A DNA stretch of 21,454 nt, from assembly GCA_049999725.1 (NCBI GenBank), contig JBNGIS010019217.1, forward strand, positions 1 to 21,454, in the 5' to 3' direction. Origin of the DNA: Haplomitrium mnioides (lineage: Eukaryota > Marchantiophyta > Haplomitriopsida > Calobryales). This document shows, piece after piece, positions 9,901-18,868 of the stretch (its first letter is position 1; every line of letters starts with the position of its first letter). The notes beneath the pieces are model-generated. The model had not been told where the DNA came from, searched no databases, and saw only the letters and a program-made list of their open reading frames with translations. The translations under genes and the position numbers were made by a program.

Positions 9901-12155
9901 CATCCTCAGTAAGCCAAAACTTCCTCCAGAGTCTTAAGAACAGATTACGAGTCGAGCTCGTGAGAAGGTGTCGAAGAACAGGAATCACGTTTCCTGTTTT
10001 CGACACTCCCCTATTCGCATGCTCGCGTTTTCGTTTCCTGTTCGAATTTCACCTCTGGTTCCATATTTGTGAAGGTCGCAGCATCGCGACGTTGGTTGTC
10101 TGCATCTTCTTGATATCACGTTTTCGAGCCAGGCGAAATCATCTTCGACGGGCGAGGGCGAGGTCCTGCCGAAAATCCCATTTCAACCTAAACGTGAGTT
10201 TCCCCTTCGATTTTGATTTGTGGTTGATCGCGAAGCTGACTCTGAAGCATCGCCATCCTGTTCTCGTGGTGTATCGCGACCTGCTTTTGTTGACCCTTCG
10301 ATTCTGATCTCATCTGTCTCCTTCGAAGCATATTTCATGTTAAGTGCTCTCTCTCGACAGCTTCTCAACTCTTCACGTGGATTTTTGAAGTGCGTTTTTT
10401 CAATATCAACTTCTATACAAGAAGACCAACACTAGTTTGCTTATTATCTCATTGCACACACTTTGGTGCACATTGTACTCTTGGTCCTTGTGGTCTTTGG
10501 GCTGGTTTGAGACTAATCAAATTCGATTAACTTCTATTATATTCTTGGTGGAATGCTAGGTGCCATCATGACTGAATTTTTCCGTTACTTCCAGAAAGTG
10601 GCAGAAACTCAATTTGAAGATTGATCTGGGTGTGCTGTCAGGAACTGACAAAACCAGCAGGAAGTTGTGGCAGCTTGTTACTGCTACACATGATGAGACT
10701 GAATAGTCTGAAACTTTGTGTCTGACACCACATTGTGAAGGCTGCACTCTAAGTGTTGCTCAGTTGTGATATATGTAGATTTTTCATAGACTATTGAAGC
10801 TTCCATTTGTTTGTTTTTGTGGTTAGTTTCACTCTCCACATCTTCATAACTATATATTGTTCAGTGACTTTATCGGATGTTCTGCATCCCAAGTTGTCAC
10901 CAGTGATGTGCTTATGTGCTATGTTCAGGTTGCAAAGGGCCACAATCACTAACCTTTCAGCAGACCTCTCTGAGAGTTATTCTCTTGGATATCTGTTGCA
11001 CAAGATCAAACTAATGTGAAATGAATGATGTCTCAAGCTGATGCTTGAGAGTTGACAGATTTTGATTAGTTTGGATTTTCGGTGGAGTGCTAGGCGTCAT
11101 CATGACTGAGTTTTCCCGTTACTTCCGGAAAGTGGTAGAAACTCATTATGAAGATTGATCAGGACATCCTGTCTGGAACTGACAAAACCAGCAGGAAGTT
11201 GTGGCAGTTTGCCACTGCTACACATGATGAAGCTGAATAGTCTGAAACTTTGTGTCTAACACCACATTGGTGAAGGCTGCACTCTACATGTTGTGCAGTT
11301 GTGATGTGTAGGTTTTTCCTAGACTATTGCAGGTTCTATTTTTTTTTGTGGTTAGTTTCACTCTCCACAGCTTCATAACTATGTTAGAACTACTTGACCA
11401 GTACACCATAATGTGTGAAGCTGTGCAAGGGAGTTAGACCTGTTAGGGTGCTAGCAGAGTTTTCTCAATATATATGACACTGAAATTTATTTTTCCTCCA
11501 CAGTATGGCTTGAAAGGGCTGATATGAATCATAAACCATAATAATCCTCACATGTCACTAATGGTTTTAATTGATTTAATAACTATGATTAAGGAGAGAG
11601 GGAGAATTCAACAGTATTTTATGAGCTTTCCTGTATCTTGTGCAGGCAAATTTAGTCAATATCCCCACCGCAATGAAGCAAAGGGCCCTGTTGGTGGATG
11701 ATATTTGGCATGGTGCTGGTGACCGTTCGTCAGACATTGACTGGTATGCAAAGCGAGCAATGTTAGGCACTGTGTACTCCAGTACAGAACTATACATGCT
11801 GACAGATATTTCTCCAGGTGACCACATAAGTTGAAACCTAATTCTGTTTTGAAATTGGTTTGTCCCAATGGGTAGTACTGACGCAAACATTGTTGAAGGC
11901 TTTCATGATACTAAGGCATTCCTTGAGCGGCGAGTGAGTGATGCTGTTGATTCTCGAAAGACAGTTCAGGAGGTAACATTCTATAGACAGACGACTTGCT
12001 GTTTATGTCCAATTGTTGAAAAAGCTCATCGAGAAAAGTAGATGAGTTGACTTCTTTTGTGGTAATGACAGGCAGCGCATTTAGTAGAAGCAATTGGAGC
12101 TGGATTTACAAATGCTGTCAACGCTTGTTTAAGGAACTCGCGGACTGGCCAATAG
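6908..12155 (+). CDS. COQ9: Ubiquinone biosynthesis protein COQ9, mitochondrial (six exons)
   Basis: Exons: 6908-7225, 7349-7456, 7698-7862, 11646-11817, 11899-11972 and 12072-12155 (stop TAG). All introns are GT-AG, with phases 0,0,0,1,0; 921 bases encode 306 residues, near the usual plant length. COQ9 is a TetR-fold lipid-binding protein of the inner mitochondrial membrane that presents quinone intermediates to the COQ7 hydroxylase. Residues 1-55 are Arg-rich with few acids (RSVWGAESRAAFLRV, then SRGFGTSSS), a typical mitochondrial presequence. Family motifs follow in order: LGWTDSAIAAGARDVGLS (exon 2), LRLEMQVPYLSKWAQALS (exon 3), LLVDDIWHGAGD and DIDWYAKRAMLG (exon 4), and FHDTKAFLERRV (exon 5). 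Lys in DTKAFL replaces a Trp usual in the family. The ATG at 6908 was chosen because it begins the presequence, has A at -3, and follows an in-frame GTG that a plant would not use. Intron 3 is 3783 bp and full of repeats. Confidence 0.93.
8648..8832 (+). pseudogene. Ty1/copia pol remnant (end of RNase H)
   Basis: One plus-strand frame reads DSHHYFIREL (8698-8727), an in-frame TAG at 8749-8751, VADILTKRLPPNQ (about 8758-8796) and YLRGLFGVA, then TAA at 8830-8832. The H-H-x-F-(I/V)-R-E and (V)ADI(L/F)TK motifs mark the last part of copia RNase H, and the stop is where copia pol normally ends. A few codons between the two motifs seem missing, and the stretch before 8698 is frameshifted. The fragment lies in the sense direction of COQ9, within intron 3. 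Confidence 0.8.
8908..9435 (+). repeat. Possible 3' LTR of the copia remnant
   Basis: The sequence following the copia pol stop starts near TGTTAGATTTAATTG (8908) and has a TATA box in TGTATAAATACAAGG (9369-9383), about 60 bases before a possible end at GGTTTCA. That layout fits a 3' LTR. No second LTR copy is in the window and the ends are guesses. Confidence 0.4.
9664..9691. repeat. Perfect 11-bp inverted repeat
   Basis: ATGCTCATGCA (9664-9674) and TGCATGAGCAT (9681-9691) form a perfect stem with a six-base loop, inside COQ9 intron 3. Its role is unknown; it could come from a former transposon. Confidence 0.6.
9968..10006. repeat. Hairpin of 16 bp with one bulge
   Basis: GTGTCGAAGAACAGGAA on the left pairs with TTCCTGTTTTCGACAC on the right around a six-base loop, with one bulged G. 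It lies at the start of a CpG-richer part of COQ9 intron 3. The stem is too short for a typical plant microRNA precursor. Confidence 0.6.
10547..10853 (+). repeat. Intronic direct duplication, copy 1 (about 307 bp)
   Basis: It runs from GGTGGAATGCTAGG to CTTCATAACTAT and matches 11081-11382 over its whole length, with scattered substitutions (mostly transitions) and a few indels. It lies in COQ9 intron 3, 227 bp before the second copy. The paired copies resemble short LTRs, but no PBS or polypurine tract is seen between them. Confidence 0.85.
11081..11382 (+). repeat. Intronic direct duplication, copy 2 (about 302 bp)
   Basis: It runs from GGTGGAGTGCTAGG to CTTCATAACTAT and is the second copy of the segment at 10547-10853. 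Both copies share a 26-codon open stretch (containing MTEF and RYF) ending at the same TGA. Most differences there change amino acids, so it does not look like a conserved protein. Confidence 0.85.
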
Positions 12156-12848
12156 GGCACTTGTCCAAGTATAGTATGGTTTGTAGAATGTCTTAGGATA
12201 GAATCTGGTTTGGGAAGTAGATAGGTGATGGGCTACAAATTGGGAAGTTATCCTAAAACGGACTTAACACATCACACATCACAAGGTTTCCAAAATGAGA
12301 TGCTAATAGGAAGTATGCTAATGAAATATGCTGTATTTCCGAGACACAATACCGAGTTAATTGGTGGGCATCTTGCCAAACCAAAAACGAAGCTTGATTC
12401 TCATTCTTCCACATGTTTTCAATAGGAGTTAATTGTTGGGTACCTGGCACAACAAAAATCCTGGTTCAGCTTAATTTTCAATACCCAGTAACTGTTGGTT
12501 AACTTGCAAAACAAAAAAGAGGTCAATTCCTCACATTTTCCCAATTTCCAACCTCAGGGACAATACTGGAAAAATACATGTTCTCCCGTTCTAGAAATGG
12601 GTAACAACTCGGCCATCTGATTAAATGGAGAGAGGAAATCAAATTTCAACTAAGCACATTCTCATCACTAACCATAGTGATCCCGCCAACAAAAACTACC
12701 ACCAACTCACAGGTGATGATCCACGCAGAATTCAATCCATTCACTCATTGGTGCTGGTTTTCAAATACAAAAGGATCTCACAACACTTGGCCATACTGGC
12801 ACAATGGCGGGGGAGGCATATTAAAGTCAGAGGGGAGGCATAACAAGG
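12156..12848. other. Spacer between convergent COQ9 and FAX genes
   Basis: There are 693 bp between the two stop codons, holding both 3' UTRs and their polyadenylation sites. No AATAAA is evident. Three degenerate direct repeats of 60-72 bp start near 12356, 12428 and 12488, each opening with a GTTAATTGTTGG-like motif, then a C/A-rich run and a T-rich end. No further gene is seen. Confidence 0.55.
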
Positions 12849-15800
12849 TCAGACCCTGGGGTCATCCCAACTGCGTTTGAGGCCATGTATGTAACCTCCT
12901 GTCATTATTAAGGAAAGCGCAGATATGATGCCAGCTGGGAACACCCTCCCTGACTTCTTGAACCTTTTGGCCATGAGGAACAAAAGAGTAGCCGACACTC
13001 CTGTAAACATGACCCACTTGCCATCAGCATAAACTTCACTTTAAAACTCATTTGCTTAAAGACATACTAGTGTCACCAGCTGCAAATTTCAGACAAGCAA
13101 CACATCGTTCTTACAAAATCCAACATGAAATGGTATCTAGATACTCCACTAAGGGTTCTATATTTATCTTATGATGAGAACATAATCATGATGTGTTTAT
13201 TTCCCTAGTTGTGCAAGTCAATTAAGTCGAAAAAAACATGATGGCATCTGACAATACAAAAAAGTACACACAAACTTGAAGACATGCAGCAATTACCTAT
13301 GCCCATGATGGCATCTGAAAACATAAAAAAGTACACATAAACTTGAAGATATGCAGCAATTACCTATGCCCACTAGTGACGCATCCGCAGGATTTCTTGG
13401 CAGCAGTGCATAGACATAGACCAATAACAAGGCAGAAACTGCTGACGCTAGAAGACTCTTTGTACTCCCAGTCTTATAAAATCCAATGATTCCGCCCACT
13501 GCATAACAAAAATGTAGTCAGCACCCAAAAAACACTTCCTTAGCTCTCAGGTTACACTATGGATCCTAAAGTTGTAGACTTGCTCCAACCGCAAAACAGC
13601 TGTCAGAAAGGGTCAATAGCTGGCTTTTATGATGCCCGGTAGCAGACTTCTCCATACAGAGCAAAACCCAACAATTGTACTACGTTCATGCCACTCTTAA
13701 GACCCCTAAAAAGAAATGCAATCCGATGCATCTGCCTGTCACCTGCAATAGGGCATTCCTGCTCCTTGTAGTGACTTTCTTATGATATAGATCCCAGGCA
13801 TGTGGCCAGGAATTGAATAAGTGGCACCTCTACCAAGTAAAAACAGCTTATTGTCCTTAGAAAAACACCGCATGCAGGCCACAGAAAATGCAGGCTTCTA
13901 CAGGACAGAGACTTGCCAGGAGTGTTCGCTGAGGAAAGTTAAAGAAACTACACGTACCAAGAGTTTAATACTTAACTAAGAGGTTACAGAGTACCGAAGT
14001 TCACAACCCTATGTTGAGGCAGGATGTATGTGAGTGCGACAAGAACTTTTCAACTGTCATTCGCATGTCGGTAAAATAAGCTGTGCAAAGACCTGTGCTT
14101 ACCAAAAACAGCCTCAGATATTTTCCTGAGTTGGGACTTGTGTCTTTCCATATATTGATAGGCATGACAAAGTTCATAACTCTATGTTAAGGCAGCACGT
14201 ATGTGAGTGTGACAGGAAATTTTCCCCTGTCATTCGCATGCAGGTAAAATAAGCTGTGCAAAGACCTGTGCTTGCCAAAAGAAGCCTCAGAGATTGTCCT
14301 GAGTTGGGTCTTGTGTCCTTCCTATATTGATACCCATGACAATGTGGAAAGTAAAACAAACCACAAAAACAAATGGTGGTAACCAAATGTCCTGCCATAC
14401 ATGACACTTCAAATTTGTGTCACCATGAAGACACTAGAGATAGGTATGGTAGGATTGTAGGCAAAGGATTCCCATGCAGCAAAAATATAGAGAAACAGCC
14501 AAAAAATGAAAGTCTCTACTGAACCAGAATAGTTTAACGTCCATGTGGTTATCAACAATACATGAAAGGTTTCAGGAAAATGGTGAGCTCAAGTATAAAT
14601 CCCAAGATTTCCAGACGACCTGCACAATGGTAGAAAGATGCTTGAATCAACTGCATTGACTATCCTGTGGAGTTTGTGGGGGGTTAGAAGTAAATTAAAA
14701 AGAAAAAAGTTATATTGTTTCATTGTCCTTGCTGCGGCTTTATGGATATCCTTTCCGAATTCCACAGAAATAACTTCTTCCAACCAATGGTTCCGGTAAC
14801 TCTTACCCTACAGTGTCAGGAAAAGAATACCAGAGATCTGCACAACATTGCTAAAACGAGGTGATGGAATATTTGTTGGATCCAGGCGCAAAGAAAATAT
14901 CAGCATCATAAGGGCATGTCCCAGACCGACTACTTCAAACCGTGTGCAGGATTGAGGGGTATGAAGGAGGAAAGATTTGGTTTCCAACTTCACGATGAGC
15001 CAGATGATTGGTTTGATTAGGGTACTATGTAGCACTACACAGCATGCGGGTCTTCAAGAAAAGATCAAGAGATTTCACTCAATCTTTGGCATCTGGATCG
15101 CGAGAGGACGAGGACGACACATAACGCAAAGACGACACCGAGGATATATTTGAGCGAGAAGACATCTTGCGATAATTGGGAATCAAAACTCTGCTATTTG
15201 GTAATGAAGTCCCGAGAACAGAATAGAATTTCCATTAAAGTCCCAGAGAGCTCACGAGATATGAGACCCGCATAAATCAAAGTAAATTTCTGGGAAGCGG
15301 ACATCTTCTTGCTCGCTTCTTCCTCCCCACTACCACCACGTCCTCCTCCTCCTCCTCCCCCTCCACCGCGACCATGGCCCCCTCCTCCAATCCCAGCTCC
15401 ACCATCCCCACCTCCTACCTCAGCTTTTACTTCTTCCAAGGCACTTGAATCCTCATTCACTCCTTCTTCTAACGCGCTCTTTACGTCTTCCACCACATCC
15501 ACTTCCACAGCGACTGTCGCCAAAGCCCCTGGACCATAAGCTGATGGAGCTCTGTAGCCCTTGGGAGACCGGTAATTAGAAGGAGCTCCATAATCAGATG
15601 GGGCACCATAATTCCAAAAGTCCTTCTTCTCTACTCTTCCATCTCCACATTGCTCAGGTGCGCTCGGCTCTTGCGGACCTGGATAGGTCTTTGGAACTCC
15701 ATAGCCTTTCAAAACCATCTTACACGCAACAGCAAATCTCCCATTCTTTTTCGCCCTGCACGCATTATGACTCCCCCGCGACAATCCACCGAGGATCCAC

Positions 15801-15895
15801 GATCTGGAAACACCAAAGGAAGAGTTGATCGGGTACCGACCTGCCCAATTCTTGCAATCGCTCAACCCACAAGCAGTGAGGAGATGCACAGCCAT
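12849..15895 (-). CDS. FAX: Plastid FAX/TMEM14-type fatty-acid export protein (three exons)
   Basis: Exons on the minus strand: 15895-15256, 13498-13364 and 13000-12849 (stop TGA); 927 bases encode 308 residues, both introns phase 1 and GT-AG. FAX proteins (TMEM14 family) sit in the plastid inner envelope and help export fatty acids. Residues 1-58 look like a transit peptide (Ser/Arg-rich, ending RFAVACKM). Residues 65-123 have YGAP/YRAP repeats, 130-160 are acidic, and 161-190 are a poly-Gly tract. The membrane domain starts near 198 (MSASQKFTLIYAG) and continues through GGIIGFYKTGSTKSLLAS, VYVYALLP, FKKSGRVFPAG and MTGGYIHG. The exon 1 donor CTC|GTGAGC was preferred to the earlier G|GTCTCA because it keeps the family's length at YAGLISLGGIIG. 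The poly-Gly tract points to a FAX2-like member, from memory of the family and not certain. Confidence 0.9.
13237..13370 (-). repeat. 67-bp tandem duplication across the FAX exon 2 donor
   Basis: Two head-to-tail 67-bp copies (13237-13303 and 13304-13370) differ at only a few positions. Each contains the splice donor context GGCATAG|GTAATT. The proximal donor at 13364/13363 gives the expected protein. The distal copy gives an identical donor at 13297/13296. Confidence 0.9.
13997..14342. repeat. 173-bp tandem duplication in FAX intron 1
   Basis: The segment starting AAGTTCACAACC (13997) is repeated from AAGTTCATAACT (14170) to about 14342. It includes the shared core GGTAAAATAAGCTGTGCAAA. It is intronic and no coding role is seen. 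The rest of intron 1 (13499-15255) shows nothing recognisable. Confidence 0.85.
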
Positions 15896-16028
15896 AGCTC
15901 CCTTCCCTCCCTCGTTTGTTCCCCTGCTTTCCTCGTTTCTCCATGCTCTGCTCCAAATGCGGATTTATCACCGCTTCTCTTTTATCCTCTTTATTATTTT
16001 ATTCTACCAATCTTTACCGGAGGAAAAA

Positions 16029-16039
16029 TCTTTTATATA
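16029..16039 (-). promoter_or_regulatory. Candidate TATA box of the FAX gene
   Basis: The minus strand reads CTATATAAAAG about 135 bases before the ATG. That implies a leader of roughly 100 bases if transcription starts about 30 bases downstream. Upstream (16040-16260) the sequence is AT-rich with no other clear element. Confidence 0.5.
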
Positions 16040-16273
16040 GTTGCTTTAAATGTACTTAGATATTTAGAAATATACTTGACATTTGTTTGAATTAATATAC
16101 TTATTATTGTAGTCATTGATTGGATTATCATACTTTTTCACAAGATGTTAGAGTCCTCCATTTTCCCCTATTCCTTGAAAAGTCTTTTAGTAAAAATGTT
16201 GAATTAAATACTTTGTTCCAATCTATATAATTGACAACGGAGGGTTGAAAGATTTTAAGTATGAATTCACAAT

Positions 16274-18868
16274 GCAAGTTGTGCAATTTGGATCTTCTAA
16301 AATTTCTTCTTTCGATCGACGAGNNNNNNNNNNTGCAACTTGAATCTTCTAAAATCTCTTCATTTGATCAACGACAGTTGTGCAATTTGGATCTTCTAAA
16401 ATTTCTTCTTTCGATGGACGAGAGTTGTGCAATTTGGATCTTCTAAGATCTCTTCATTCAATTGACAAGAGTTGTGCAATTTGGATCTTCTCTAATATTT
16501 CTTCTTTCGATCGACGGGAGTTGTGCAATTTGGATTTTCTAAAATCTCTTCATTCCATCGGCGAGAGTTCTGCAATTGGTATCTTCTTAAATTACTTCTT
16601 TTGATCGACGAGAGTTGTGCAATTTGGATCTTCTAAAATTTCTTCTTTTGAACAACGAGAGTCATGCAATTTTGATCTTCTAAAATTTCTTTTTTTGATC
16701 GACGAGAGTTGTGCAATTTGGATCTTCTAAGATCTTTTCATTCGATAGGCAAGAGTTGTGCAATTTGGATCTTCTAAAATTTCTTCTCTCAATCGATGAG
16801 AAATGTGCAATTTGGATCTTCTGAGATCTCTTCATTTCATCGATGAGAGTTGTGCAATTTGGATCTTCTAAAATTTCTTCTTTCGATTGACAAGAGTTGT
16901 GCAATTTGGATTTTCAAAGATCTCTTTATTTGACCAGTGAGAGTTGTGCAATATGGATCTTCTAAAATTTCTTCTTTCGATACACGAGAGTTGTGCAATT
17001 TGGATCTTCTAAGATCTTTTCATTCAATCGGCGAGAGTTGTGCAATTTGGATCTTCTAAAATTTCTTCTTTCGATCGACGAGAGTTGTGCAATTTGGATC
17101 TTCTAAAATTTCTTCTTCAGATTGATGAGAGTTGTGCAATTTTGATCTTCTAAGATCTCTTCATTCGATCGGTGAGAGTTGTGGAACTTGGATCTTCTAA
17201 GATCTCTTCATTCGATTGGCGAAAGTTGTGGAATTTGGATCTTCTAACATCTCTTCATTCGATCAACAAGAGTTCTGCAATCTGGATCTTCTAAAGTTTC
17301 TTCTTTTTATCGGTGAGAGTTGTACAACTTGGATCTTCTAAAATTTCTTCTTTCGATCAATAAGAGTTGTGCAATTTGGATCTTCTAAAATTTCTACTTT
17401 CGATCAACAAGAGTTGTGCAATTTGGATCTTCTAAAATTTCTTCTTTCGATCGACCAAAGTTGTGCAATTTGGATCTTCTAAGATCTCTTTATTCCATCG
17501 GCGAGAGTTGTACAATTTGGATCTTCTAAAATTTCTTCTCTCGATCGACGAGAGTTGTGCAATTTAGATCTTTTAAGATCTCTTCATTTGATCGGCAAGA
17601 GTTGTGCAATTTGGATCTTCAAAAATTTATTCTTTTGATCAACGAGAGTTATGCAATTTGGATTTTTTAAGATCTCTTCATTCGATCGGCGAGAGTTGTG
17701 CAATTTGGATCTTCTAAAATTTCTTCTTTCGATCGACGAGAGTTGTGCGATTTGGATCTTCTAAAATTTCTTCTTTCGATCGACAAGAGTTGTGCAATTT
17801 GGATCTTCTAAAATTTCTTCTTTAGATCGACGAGAGTTGTGCAATTTTGATCTTCTAAGATATCTTCATTCGATACGCAAGAGTTGTGCAACTTGGATCT
17901 TCTAAGATCTCTTCATTCAATTGGCAAGAGATCTGCAATTTGGATCTTTTAAGATCTCCTCATTCGATCAGCGAGAGTTCTGCAATCTGGATCTTGTGAA
18001 ATTTCTTCTTTCTATCGTCGACAGTTGTGCAACTTAGATCTTCTAAAGTTTCTTCTTTCGATCAACAAGAGTTGTACAATTTGGATCTTCTTAAATTTCT
18101 TCTTTTGATTGACAAGAGTTGTGCAATTTGGATCTTCTAAAATTTCTTCTATCGATCGACGAGAGATGTGCAATTTGGATCTTCACAGATCTCTTCATTT
18201 GATTGACGAGAGTTGTGCAATTTGGATCTTCTAAGATCTCTACATTCCATCGGCGAGAGTTGTGTACTTTGGACCATCTAAGATCTCTTCATTCGATCGG
18301 CTAGAGTTGTCCACTTTGGATGATCTAAGATCTCTTCATTCGAACAATGAGAGTTGTGCAGTCTTGATCTTTTAAGATCTTCATTTGATCCGCGAGAGTT
18401 GTGCACTTTGGATCTTCTAAGATCTATTCATTCTTTCAGCAAGAGTTGTACAATTTGGATCTTCTAAAATTTCTTCTTTCGATTGACAAAAGTTGTGCAA
18501 TTTGGATATTCTAAGATCTCTTCATTTGATCGGCGAGAGTTGTGCAATTTGGATCTTCTAAAATTTCTTCTTTCGATCGACGAGAGTTGTGCAATTTGGA
18601 TCTTCTAAGATCTTTTCATTCGATCGGCGAGAGTTGTAGAATTTGGATTTTCTAAAATTTCTTCTTTTGATCGATGAGAGTTGTGCAATTTGGATTTTTA
18701 AAAATTTCTTCTTTCGATCGACAAGAGTTGTGCACTATGGATCTTCTAAAATTTCTTCTTTTGATTGACAAGAGCTGTACAATTTGGACCTTCTAAAATT
18801 TCTTCTTTCTATCGACGAGAGTTGTGCAATTTGGATCTTCTAAAATTTCTTCTTTCGATCGACGAGAG
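16274..18868 (+). repeat. 47-bp minisatellite array, about 55 copies
   Basis: The monomer is 47 bp, built on GAGAGTTGTGCAATTTGGAT followed by CTTCTAA. Two main types are mixed: type A continues AATTTCTTCTTTCGATCGAC, and type B continues GATCTCTTCATTCGATCGGC. Type B carries GATCTTCTAAGATC, a 14-base inverted repeat with a 2-base centre. Copies differ by point changes and occasional one-base indels. Because 47 is not a multiple of 3, and because of stops, no long protein is encoded. A 10-N gap lies at 16324-16333. The array ends sharply at GACGAGAG before TGTCAACCGGG. Confidence 0.95.
16324..16333. other. Assembly gap (10 N) within the minisatellite
   Basis: Ten undetermined bases sit where the monomer pattern predicts about five, so the gap length is probably nominal. 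Such arrays are easily collapsed in assembly, so the true copy number may differ. Confidence 0.9.

Larger units (their letters stand above)
7863..11645 (+). other. COQ9: COQ9 intron 3 (3783 bp)
   Basis: It begins GTCTCT after SIQ and ends TTGTGCAG before ANLVN, both phase 0. It is far longer than the gene's other introns (81-241 bp). It contains a copia pol fragment with LTR-like sequence (about 8648-9435), hairpins near 9664 and 9968, a CpG-richer stretch (about 9950-10380), and a duplicated segment (10547-10853 and 11081-11382). From 7863 to 8640 only AT-rich sequence is seen, with a short palindrome TTAGCTAGCTAA near 8373. Confidence 0.85.

Noticed and set aside
9964-10010. MicroRNA precursor
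   Set aside because: The stem is only 16 bp with a six-base loop, too short for a plant pre-miRNA.
9729-10307. Plus-strand open frame of 192 codons in COQ9 intron 3
   Set aside because: No recognisable motif, mixed composition, and it lies within an intron in a CpG-richer stretch that has few stops.
10683-10730. C/D box snoRNA (ATGATGA followed by CTGA)
   Set aside because: The distance between the boxes is too short, and no terminal stem or C'/D' pair is apparent.
10547-11382. TRIM-type mini LTR element
   Set aside because: The duplicated ends do not give clean TG...CA borders, and no PBS or polypurine tract is seen in the 227-bp interior.
15254-15262. Earlier FAX exon 1 donor (G|GTCTCA)
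   Set aside because: It would drop residues from the conserved YAGLIS-LGGIIG segment; the downstream CTC|GTGAGC keeps family length and is a better donor.
15309-15539. Plus-strand proline-rich open frame
   Set aside because: It is the antisense shadow of the poly-Gly and acidic part of the FAX exon 1.
16261-16604. Short repeated open frames within the minisatellite (for example LCNLDLLKFLLS)
   Set aside because: The period of 47 is not a multiple of 3, so frames shift with each copy; they are by-products of the repeat.
16274-18868. CRISPR-like array
   Set aside because: The repeats are continuous 47-bp monomers with no unique spacers, in plant nuclear DNA.
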